Shown: positions 1 through 5,557 of the stretch, in pieces
Position numbering within the stretch: the stretch's first letter is position 1
How the letters are laid out: each line of letters begins with the position of its first letter
From: DATAYF01 sp036272735
GTDB taxonomy: Bacteria > Chloroflexota > Ktedonobacteria > Ktedonobacterales > Ktedonobacteraceae
Direction: 5' to 3'
Length of the DNA stretch: 6,461 bases
Assembly: GCA_036272735.1 (NCBI GenBank)
Contig: DATAYF010000311.1
Location: forward strand, 1 to 6,461
Made by a program: the position numbers and the translations under genes
The notes under the pieces: generated by a model
What the model was told of the DNA's origin: nothing
What the model saw: only the letters and a program-made list of their open reading frames with translations
Database searches by the model: none

Positions 1-44
1 CTCCGGCTGGAAACTCATCTAGTATAGAGCGCCTCTGGTGCTCA

Positions 45-105
45 CAAAGAAAATGGTTGAGGTTTGGTGGACTTCCAGCCCACCAAACCTCAACCATTTT
101 CTTTG
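45..105. repeat. Perfect long stem-loop (26-bp arms, 9-nt loop)
   Basis: Bases 45-70 are the exact reverse complement of 80-105, leaving the 9-base loop ACTTCCAGC at 71-79. The arms are only moderately GC-rich and no T-tract follows on either strand, so it does not look like a standard intrinsic terminator. It ends 11 bases before the -35 box of the next gene. It could be a miniature palindromic repeat, a structured 3' end of an upstream transcript, or a terminator of unusual form. The palindrome is seen directly; any role is unknown. Confidence 0.9.
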
Positions 106-116
106 CCGGAGAATTA

Positions 117-145
117 TTGTATCCCCTCACAACCTATGATATACT
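117..145 (+). promoter_or_regulatory. Sigma70-type promoter of the 63-aa gene
   Basis: TTGTAT (117-122) is followed after 17 bases by TATACT (140-145), with an extended -10 TGA at 137-139. A start near 152 would give a leader of about 90 bases. A second perfect TATAAT lies at 177-182, but no recognisable -35 box is placed for it, so it is the weaker candidate. Confidence 0.7.
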
Positions 146-239
146 GGGGGAACAAAATATGGGCACGATATGTTCATATAATACGAGGAAACAACTCTAA
201 AGCACTACATAATCTCTAGGTGAAAGGGGACACTATTCA

Positions 240-431
240 ATGGCTAAAAAGGGTGAACTTTCAAAAACGGCCCGTGCCTCACTGGCTAACCGTGGCGAGG
301 CGCTTAACCATCTTACCGACCGCGTCTGCTCAAAGTGCGGTGAAAAAATTACGCTGGCCGAACTCTACCCTGTAAAGGTGATGGGCAAAGGCATGACGTA
401 CTATCACAAAGAGCACTACGCGATTCAATAA
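240..431 (+). CDS. Small basic CxxC/HxxH putative zinc-binding protein
   Basis: This 63-residue protein has a lysine/arginine-rich N-terminal third (residues 1-28). A C30-x2-C33 pair sits in VCSKCGEKI and an H56-x2-H59 pair in YYHKEHY. The C2H2 spacing (22 residues between the pairs) could form one small zinc-binding fold, but only a single CxxC is present, so it is not a classic four-cysteine ribbon. The start is supported by AAGGGGA at 224-230, 9 bases before the ATG, and by an extended -10 promoter upstream. It is monocistronic, with a terminator at 479-519 and pheA having its own promoter. No signal peptide or membrane segment is visible. I do not recognise a named family. A nucleic-acid-binding or regulatory role would be inference from charge and metal ligands. 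That it is a real gene is likely because promoter, ribosome binding site and terminator all agree. Confidence 0.75.
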   Translation: MAKKGELSKTARASLANRGEALNHLTDRVCSKCGEKITLAELYPVKVMGKGMTYYHKEHYAIQ

Positions 432-478
432 GCTGAGCCGCTGGCACATTGTCAGCACAAAATATATACGAAACACAA

Positions 479-519
479 GCCCCCCACAAATGGAAATTTC
501 CGGGGGCCTGTTTCTTTTT
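479..519 (+). terminator. Probable intrinsic terminator after the 63-aa gene
   Basis: The C-run at 480-485 can pair with GGGGG at 502-506. An inner AAAT/ATTT pairing (488-491 with 496-499) closes the loop, and the T-rich tail TTTCTTTTT follows at 511-519. The stem is imperfect inside, so strength is uncertain, but its position 48 bases after the stop codon fits. Confidence 0.65.
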
Positions 520-534
520 GGCGTGTTGCATACC

Positions 535-563
535 TTGACAACCCGCTCATAAGCTGGCACAAT
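535..563 (+). promoter_or_regulatory. pheA promoter
   Basis: A consensus -35 TTGACA at 535-540 is followed after 17 bases by CACAAT at 558-563, with an extended TGG at 555-557. A start near 570 gives a short leader of about 27 bases, carrying GAGGAG at 583-588, 8 bases before the ATG. That leader is too short for a tryptophan/phenylalanine-type attenuator, so control is more likely by feedback on the enzyme. Confidence 0.8.
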
Positions 564-596
564 CGGCACAAGCACTTATGAAGAGGAGTCCTTGTA

Positions 597-1481
597 ATGG
601 TATCCGAGACACAACCAGCATCTACCAACGAGTCTCAATCAAATGTACCGGCGCGCACCGTTGCCTTCCAGGGTGAGCGTGGAGCATTTGGCGATGAGGC
701 CGTTCTCACATATTTTGGCGCACTCGATGCAACGAAACCACAACCGGTTCCCTATCGCAGCTTTGCCGATGTCTTCCACGCGGTTGCCGCTGGCGAGGTC
801 GATCACGGCCTGGTTCCTGTGGAAAATTCCCAGGCGGGCAGTATCAACGACGTCTATGATTTATTGCGCCAGCACGATCTTTTCGTGGCCGGTGAAATCG
901 GGTATCCGGTCAGCCATTGCCTGCTCTGTTTGCCCGGCCAAAAGCTTGGTGATATTCAACGGGTCATTTCTCATCCCCAGGCTCTGGCCCAGAGCGATGT
1001 CTATTTGCGTGAATTGGGCGTAGAGATTGTTGCCACCTACGACACCGCCGGAAGCGCAAAAATGATCCGCGAGGAACATTTGGAGGGGGTCGCCGCCGTC
1101 GCCGCCGTCGGTGCTGCTGAGCTTTACCAACTAGATATCCTGGCTCGTGGCATCCAGACGATCAAAGATAACTATACGCGCTTTATTGTCCTGAGCAGAG
1201 CGCCCGCACCGCGCCGCGAAGGCTCAGCCAAAACTATGTTGGTGATGGCAACCGCCCACCAACCCAGCGCACTCTACCAATGCCTGGGTGGCCTGGCTAC
1301 ACGCGGCATCAATTTACTCAAGTTAGAATCGCGTCCATCGCGCCAACGCCCCTGGGAGTACGTCTTCTACCTCGACTTCGAAGGGCACCGCGAAGACCCC
1401 ACGGTTCGTAGTGCGCTCGCTGACCTCGCGGCACACACGACTTTCTGCAAAGTACTCGGCTCATTCGCCAGAAATTTGTAA
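597..1481 (+). CDS. pheA: Prephenate dehydratase (PDT + ACT domains)
   Basis: This enzyme converts prephenate to phenylpyruvate, releasing water and CO2, in phenylalanine synthesis in the cytoplasm. The 294-aa length suits the monofunctional form; no chorismate mutase domain is attached. The PDT domain spans about residues 21-200. It shows FQGERGAFGDEA (24-35), VPVENSQAGSI (73-83), SHPQAL (125-130), TYDTAGSAKMI (148-157) and the NYTRF active-site motif (192-196, catalytic Thr194 by family knowledge). The ACT domain covers about 212-290, with NLLKLESRP (239-247) matching the ESRP phenylalanine-binding motif, so feedback inhibition by phenylalanine is expected. Residues 1-19 are a Ser/Asn/Gln/Thr-rich extension not seen in most relatives. 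The start is set by GAGGAG 8 bases upstream. The gene appears intact and monocistronic between its own promoter and a strong terminator. Confidence 0.95.
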   Translation: MVSETQPASTNESQSNVPARTVAFQGERGAFGDEAVLTYFGALDATKPQPVPYRSFADVFHAVAAGEVDHGLVPVENSQAGSINDVYDLLRQHDLFVAGEIGYPVSHCLLCLPGQKLGDIQRVISHPQALAQSDVYLRELGVEIVATYDTAGSAKMIREEHLEGVAAVAAVGAAELYQLDILARGIQTIKDNYTRFIVLSRAPAPRREGSAKTMLVMATAHQPSALYQCLGGLATRGINLLKLESRPSRQRPWEYVFYLDFEGHREDPTVRSALADLAAHTTFCKVLGSFARNL

Positions 1482-1495
1482 CAATTATGAACCAG

Positions 1496-1531
1496 AAAAA
1501 AACGGGCCAGCGCGCGCTGGCCCGTTTTTTT
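1496..1531. terminator. Bidirectional intrinsic terminator (36-bp perfect palindrome)
   Basis: Seven A's (1496-1502), a 22-bp GC-rich palindrome around 1513/1514 and seven T's (1525-1531) form an exact 18-bp-per-arm inverted repeat. It lies 14 bases after the pheA stop. It can end pheA transcription and also stop - strand transcription arriving from the transposase pseudogene, whose stop codon (1532-1534) directly abuts it. Confidence 0.95.
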
Positions 1532-3129
1532 CTAGGATGGCATTTTTCTCTGGGAGATTTGCTCCTCCAGAGCACGTAAGTAGTGTTCTGGATCTTTACG
1601 AAAGCGATGTTGTTCATGTCGAGCTTCATGCCGACGTTCAACCTGCTTTCGCAGCGTTTGCCAATCTGCAAGGTTGCGAGGGGCCAAATCAGCACCGCTG
1701 AAGTGAGAGTTTTGGGTAGCGACTGCCGCAACGATACGCACTGAACCGCGTACAACAAGACCCGGCGAGGCTTGTTTGCGGCCCGTTGCACGTCGTTCAT
1801 GGTCGCGCGCGGAGCCAAAGGCGTGTTCCAAGTCATTGTTGGTGCGTGGAAGATCAACCACATCATAGCAATAAAAGAGCCCGGGCCAATAGCTTCTTGT
1901 CACTTTGAGGAAGGTGGCAGTCATCTCGTGGAGTGGGGTAGTCAAAAAGGCATTGTCTTGCATCTCTTCAAGCAGTCTCTCATACCGTCTTTGTAGTTCT
2001 TTTGAGGAAAAATGGTCCGCGTTTGTCAAGATATGAGCAGCTCAATGAACAAAAGCATAGCCTACCTGGACATCAGGCCATAAATGTTCTGTCGCTGCTA
2101 CTCCTTTTGTGAGCAGCCGGTACAGCTTGTCAAGCGGAGAGAGAAGCCCCCTTTTTGAGCGACCCGCTCCAGAGAGGCTACGATGAGAGAAGGTCGCTTG
2201 TACAATTTGAGGCCAGGGGTAGAAAGGGGAGGATGCGCATCATCGGTCAAAGCACGACGAACCGCAAGACAGTATTCCCGCGTAATGGTTGCATCCTCAT
2301 TTTCTTGTTGCTCGACTTCCCGTTCAATCGGGCGAATGCCACGCACCTGCTTTTTCAACTCTTTCTTGGCATGACGATCCGCCTCATAGACTGGTTTTGC
2401 CGCTTCACGCAGATAATGAAAGTGACACAACTGATGAGGAATGCCTGGAAACGCAGTGGTGACAGCGTTGCGAATCGAATGCTGTCCATCCGAAATAACC
2501 CCATGAACGGGAACAGGGAGCGCATGCTGCACTTCATTGAGCAGCGTTACCAGGTCGGCCTCACGTTCGCTCAGTAGCGGCAGGGCAAGCAGAATTTCAC
2601 CTGCGGCACAATCTCGCACAACCCAGAGCACTTCGTGGCCGACATCTGGACGTAACCCATCCACTGCCAGGATGAGATGTTTCTGCTTCTGCACAAGCGA
2701 TAGTAGTCGTTCTCGATCGGTGATGTGCATAGTCACCAACTCTTCATACCGTGCAAGGAGATTGAGGACGGTCCGTGCGCCAATCGAGAGTCCCTGTTCA
2801 CGCAAACTGCGATGGATTTCTGGCAGGCTTTGATGCTGCCGGTATCGTAGGAACCCGACTAACGCGATCACATCCAGTCCATATTCTCCGTGTGGTAACG
2901 CCCATGCGCCTTCAGCCTCTGGCCGATAAGGCTGATGATAGCGTGGACATGTTGGAGAGGTACATCGACGCACCACCAGATGAAGACGATGCTGCCCAGT
3001 GAGGGTGCTCAGCATGCGTTGCGCGTGATAGGCAATATGAGCAGGGTTGCCACACATAAGGCACATAGTTGAAAGAGGCTCGAAGGTCTGGATAGGGATG
3101 GTGCCTGAAGCGTGACGGGGTCTTGCCAT
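1532..3129 (-). pseudogene. Transposase, Mutator/IS256-superfamily-like, frameshifted and interrupted by TGA
   Basis: The first segment (3129 to 2098, 343 aa) starts with a putative zinc-binding module (C23-x2-C26 and C56-x4-C61). It continues with an RNase-H-like core: D157 in LAVDG, D214 in ISDGQHSIR and a C235-x2-H238 motif in QLCHFHYL, as in MULE-type DDE enzymes. The second segment (2029 to 1532, 165 aa as drawn) is in another frame and holds the probable catalytic Glu in RTNNDLEHAFG. Between them the second frame can be read as LDKLYRLLTKGVAATEHLW up to a TGA at 2042-2044, where CGA would restore arginine. Thus at least two lesions split a protein of about 530 aa: a frameshift near the A5G5 run at 2147-2156 and one nonsense codon. 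The exact IS family is uncertain. The catalytic triad is divided between the two pieces, so activity is unlikely. Confidence 0.8.
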
Positions 3130-3225
3130 GATGCCATCTTCTTTCTTTCAGCATCCAAAATAACAAACACCACCCCAAAAAGAGTCTTCTTTCCGCAGGG
3201 ACAGTTTGAGGTGAGAGAAGACTCA
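1540..3225 (-). mobile_element. Degenerate insertion sequence carrying the broken transposase
   Basis: Bounds are proposed from the heptamer TAGGATG at 1533-1539. The same heptamer is reconstructed at the other side from TA (3226-3227) plus GGATG (4256-4260) once the IS5 element is removed. Inside these limits the ends match only weakly as inverted repeats: TTCTCT at offset 7-12 from both ends, 8 of the first 12 positions. The length of about 1.69 kb suits a 530-aa transposase. The last three transposase codons, including the stop, would then come at least partly from target DNA. The element's presence is secure; its ends are an inference. Confidence 0.4.
3182..3224. repeat. Subterminal inverted repeat (9-bp arms)
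   Basis: GAGTCTTCT (3182-3190) and AGAAGACTC (3216-3224) are exact reverse complements separated by 25 bases. Pairing continues inward with a G-T pair and two further pairs. It lies upstream of the transposase pseudogene at the inferred end of its element, so it could be a transposase-binding end structure or part of its promoter region. Confidence 0.6.
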
Positions 3226-3249
3226 TAGAGCGTGTCCAGGAAGGTCTCC

Positions 3250-3864
3250 TCAAGCGGCCGGACGCCTTTGAGCGTTCTCTCTGGTGGTTTCAGTGGCCCC
3301 AGCAAGTCTTCTGATCATCAGACGAATCATGGTGAGCTGCACCATACTTTCACTGCTCCTCGTCAAGTACTCATAGTCCTTACTCATCCGCCGGTACCGC
3401 CCCATCCAAGCAAAAGTTCGCTCCACGACCCATCTGCGGGGGAGCACGTGAAAGCCCGGTGGAATGATCTCGTCCCAATTGATGACCGCATCTTTGGGCG
3501 CCCAGATCCCACGAAGGCCTGACCAAGCATGACGAGCGATCTCAACCTCCCATCCCATCTGCTCTTTGATCCACGTCCGTCCCTTCCCGGTGTACGCCTG
3601 ATCCACCCACACTTTTTCTAGGCGGGAAAATAGGCCTTTGATCGGCTCGAGTAGCAGTTGGACGCCCTCTCGATCCTGGATATTGGCCTCATGCACCACC
3701 ACTTTGAGCAACAGTCCTGTCGTATCAACCAGAGCGTGCCTCTTGCGGCCCGAGAGTTTCTTCCCGCCATCATAGCCATGAGACCCGCCCCGATCAGTGA
3801 CCCTTGACCTTTTGACTATCGATAACGCCAGCCAAGGGAGTGGCTTGGCGTCCCGCCTCCACAC
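3250..3864 (-). CDS. IS5-family transposase, C-terminal catalytic part (orfB)
   Basis: The family-like sequence begins around RVTDRGGSHGYDGGKKLSGR (residues 21-40), so the drawn ATG at 3864 is probably not a real start; translation is expected to enter by frameshift from orfA. The DDE_Tnp_1 domain shows the second catalytic Asp in VWVDQAYTGKG (D88) and the third acidic residue in RRWVVERTFAWMGRYRR (E148), with the R-x-x-x-E spacing typical of IS4/IS5 enzymes. The protein runs to AQRRPAA and stops 22 bases inside the left terminal repeat end. Together with orfA all three catalytic residues are present, so a fused product could be active. Alone it lacks the first Asp and the DNA-binding domain. 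Confidence 0.85.
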   Translation of the reverse strand: MWRRDAKPLPWLALSIVKRSRVTDRGGSHGYDGGKKLSGRKRHALVDTTGLLLKVVVHEANIQDREGVQLLLEPIKGLFSRLEKVWVDQAYTGKGRTWIKEQMGWEVEIARHAWSGLRGIWAPKDAVINWDEIIPPGFHVLPRRWVVERTFAWMGRYRRMSKDYEYLTRSSESMVQLTMIRLMIRRLAGATETTRENAQRRPAA

Positions 3865-4129
3865 GGCAGCGTTCCCGCAAGGTGGTCATGATCTGTTCCC
3901 ACACCCCCTCATCGCGAAATTGAGCAAAATACGCATGCACGGTGGATTTGGGTGGATATTCACGTGGGATCATGCGCCAAGCGCAGCCAGCACGCAGCAC
4001 AGAAAAGATCCCATTAAGAACGGCTCTCATATCGACCTGTCGTGGTCTGCCCCCTGGCTTTTCAGGCGGGATGAGCGGTTCAAGAATGGCCCATTCCTCA
4101 GAAGTTTGATCAGAAGGATACAGTTCCAT
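3794..4129 (-). CDS. IS5-family transposase, N-terminal part (orfA)
   Basis: This 111-aa product is the DNA-binding N-terminal half of an IS5/IS427 transposase. It has an SDQTSEEWAILEPLIPP opening, then GGRPRQVDMRAVLNGIFSVLRAGCAWRMIP (residues 26-55), a hallmark of the family, and ends with VIDSQKVK, which carries the first catalytic Asp (D104). The frame stops at TGA 3794-3796 just after this motif, while the continuation lies in the frame of the downstream segment, which it overlaps. Joining them needs a +1 shift (or loss of one base) near AAGGGTCAC at 3797-3805 and gives about 292 aa, the usual family length. A strong GAGGAGGAAA at 4161-4170 is too far from the ATG to serve it directly. 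The start codon is conserved in position relative to relatives I know. Confidence 0.85.
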   Translation of the reverse strand: MELYPSDQTSEEWAILEPLIPPEKPGGRPRQVDMRAVLNGIFSVLRAGCAWRMIPREYPPKSTVHAYFAQFRDEGVWEQIMTTLRERCRVEAGRQATPLAGVIDSQKVKGH

Positions 4130-4298
4130 GAGCGTCCCAACCTTTTCTGAATAGATGCCCTTTCCTCCTCTTTCGCTCTTATTCTATCAGCGTGTTCCCA
4201 TCTTTCTCTGGTGACTCTGTCAATCGGCTCCTAGAGGCTTCCTGGACACGCTCTAGGATGATGCGATGGGGAGCATTGGTCAGCAGGTTGAGGCATCA

Positions 4299-4350
4299 GT
4301 GAGGTGCTCGCCATGCGCATGGCACAGGCGCAAAACGACGGACACCTCAC
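4299..4350. repeat. Nested palindromes downstream of the oxidoreductase gene
   Basis: GTGAGGTG (4299-4306) and CACCTCAC (4343-4350) are exact reverse complements. Between them lies the perfect 14-bp palindrome GCCATGCGCATGGC (4310-4323). No T-run follows on the - strand, so it is not an obvious intrinsic terminator for the gene ending at 4366. It could stabilise a 3' end, be a protein-binding site, or be a remnant of mobile DNA. The rest of 4256-4365 shows no gene. Confidence 0.6.
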
Positions 4351-4365
4351 ATGATGGACGCTCTC

Positions 4366-5325
4366 CTACGAGATGTACAAGACTGCCTTCCCAAGAATGC
4401 AACGATTCTGGAATTGCTGGACAATCTCGGTGATCTCTGTCCAGGGAGCCTCCACGCCAATCAGCGGATGTAAGCGCTCTTCAGCCACCAGGCGTGCCAG
4501 GCGTGTGAGTCCTTCTGTTCCAGCTCTGCTTTCCAGTTCAACAGGCAAGACCAGCGTGGATAGATTGATGTTGCCTGCCCGCATGAAAATCTCGCCAAGA
4601 TTCAGCGTCACTTCAAGACCATCCATGATTCCCAGGCTGACACAAAGACCTCCAGGGACGAGAAGGCCACTCAATGCCGTTGCTAACGCCTTTCCTCCTA
4701 GCACGTCGATAATAAGATCGTAGGGGCCAAACTGTTGTGCTACAGAGAGACCTTCTCCCATCACCACCTGGTGAACTCCTAGTGCTTTTACGCTCGCTAC
4801 ATTCTCCTCCCGCCGTACTGCTCCAACGACATGCGCTCCTGCCAGTTGAGCCAGTTGACACGCAAAGTGACCAATACCACCAGAAGCTCCAGTGACCAGA
4901 ATGTTACGACTAAGCAGAGATTCACCTCTCTCCAGCGCGTAAAGAGCTGTCAGTCCTGCGGTTGGGAGAGCCGCAGCCTGGGCAAAGGAGACCTCGTTTG
5001 GGATCTCCGCAAGGTCTTTCGTCGGAACAGCGACGAGTTGTGCCCCGGCCCCAAAACGAGGAGCAACAAGGAGTCCCACTACTCTGGTGCCACTCTTTGG
5101 CCCTGATCCGTCAGCGGCGGCTTGCTCGACAATCCCCGCCAAATCCCATCCCAGTTGTCCCCCGGATTCCGCTAGCGATATTCTGTAGATGTCGCCCACG
5201 TTGAGCGAGATAGCATGCACCCGAACCAGCGCCTCTGATGAGGTGGGAATTGGACGCTCAACGTTGCGTATCGCCAGGCGTCCGGCGACCTGAGGATCGA
5301 CGACAATTGCTTGTATTGAACTCAT
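4366..5325 (-). CDS. Zinc-less MDR oxidoreductase (quinone oxidoreductase/enoyl reductase-like)
   Basis: This 319-aa protein is an NAD(P)H-dependent medium-chain dehydrogenase/reductase. The GroES-like N-terminal domain (about 1-115) contains NVGDIYR and GWDLAGIV (59-66). AAALPTAGLTALYALE (117-132) is the domain-junction motif. The Rossmann fold has VTGASGGIG (144-152) and AVRREEN (169-175), whose arginines favour NADPH. The structural zinc cysteine cluster and catalytic zinc ligands of alcohol dehydrogenases are absent, which places it with quinone oxidoreductase-like enzymes; the substrate is unknown. The start at 5325 is chosen because AGGAGA (5331-5336) lies 5 bases upstream and the product begins with the usual MSSIQAIVVD. 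A longer in-frame start at 5469 would lie upstream of the predicted transcription start and is rejected. It is divergent from an HTH regulator that probably controls it. Confidence 0.9.
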   Translation of the reverse strand: MSSIQAIVVDPQVAGRLAIRNVERPIPTSSEALVRVHAISLNVGDIYRISLAESGGQLGWDLAGIVEQAAADGSGPKSGTRVVGLLVAPRFGAGAQLVAVPTKDLAEIPNEVSFAQAAALPTAGLTALYALERGESLLSRNILVTGASGGIGHFACQLAQLAGAHVVGAVRREENVASVKALGVHQVVMGEGLSVAQQFGPYDLIIDVLGGKALATALSGLLVPGGLCVSLGIMDGLEVTLNLGEIFMRAGNINLSTLVLPVELESRAGTEGLTRLARLVAEERLHPLIGVEAPWTEITEIVQQFQNRCILGKAVLYIS

Positions 5326-5452
5326 CTGTTTCTCCTGAACACTCTCTGGGGAGAGGAATCTTTTGTATGTAGTTGGGTCTCTGCCCTCTTCACCAGACAG
5401 TTCATGCGCCTGGGACATCGAGGGGAAGCTAGACCATGCAGTCTGACTGGTG

Positions 5453-5481
5453 CTATTATGGAACAGCACTCCTGTTTACAA
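5453..5481 (-). promoter_or_regulatory. Promoter of the oxidoreductase gene
   Basis: On the - strand TTGTAA (5481-5476) is followed after 17 bases by TAATAG (5458-5453). Transcription from about 5446 would give a leader of about 120 bases to the ATG at 5325. The -35 box sits in the centre of the palindrome at 5467-5489. Confidence 0.6.
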
Positions 5482-5489
5482 CAGGAGTG
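5467..5489. promoter_or_regulatory. Putative operator palindrome in the divergent promoter
   Basis: CACTCCTGTT (5467-5476) and AACAGGAGTG (5480-5489) are perfect inverted repeats around TAC. A partly overlapping outer pairing CAGCAC/GTGCTG (5464-5469 with 5489-5494) extends the dyad. Its centre carries both outward -35 boxes, so a bound dimeric regulator would block both genes. The neighbouring HTH protein is the obvious candidate ligand; that link is inferred. Confidence 0.7.
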
Positions 5490-5502
5490 TGCTGAACATA
5501 GG
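5475..5502 (+). promoter_or_regulatory. Weak candidate promoter of the HTH regulator
   Basis: TTTACA (5475-5480) is followed after 16 bases by CATAGG (5497-5502), a poor -10 match. If used, it would give a leader of about 50 bases. The -35 box overlaps that of the opposing promoter almost completely. Confidence 0.35.
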
Positions 5503-5557
5503 TGTAGGAGTAACAGTTTCAGACACCGAAAGACGACAAGAGAGCAAGAAAAAAGAG

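Larger units (their letters stand above)
3228..4253 (-). mobile_element. IS5-family insertion sequence (IS427-like), full length
   Basis: GAGCGTGTCCAGGAAG at 3228-3243 is repeated as its exact reverse complement at 4238-4253, a 16-bp terminal inverted repeat. It is flanked on both sides by TA (3226-3227 and 4254-4255), consistent with a 2-bp target duplication. The 1026-bp length and the two-frame transposase within are typical of the IS427 subgroup. Preserved ends and duplication point to a fairly recent insertion. Confidence 0.9.

Noticed and set aside
1089..1106. Tandem 9-bp repeat GTCGCCGCC in pheA
   Set aside because: It encodes VAAVAA within a stretch whose length matches ordinary prephenate dehydratases, so it is not an insertion.
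1318..1866. - strand open frame (182 codons) across the pheA 3' end and terminator
   Set aside because: It would have to read through the strong palindromic terminator, and it overlaps recognisable transposase and PDT/ACT coding in other frames.
2155..2577. + strand open frame (140 codons) within the first transposase
   Set aside because: It is a shadow of the conserved - strand transposase core containing D157, D214 and CHFH; no independent support.
4252..4260. 9-base match TCTAGGATG with 1531-1539 as a target duplication of the whole 1540-4251 block
   Set aside because: The first bases at 4252-4253 belong to the IS5 terminal repeat, and the TA/TA flanks explain that element on its own; only the 7-base TAGGATG remains meaningful.
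5326..5469. 48-residue N-terminal extension of the MDR oxidoreductase
   Set aside because: Low-complexity, no family similarity, and its start lies upstream of the predicted -10 box and transcription start; the internal ATG at 5325 has a good AGGAGA site.
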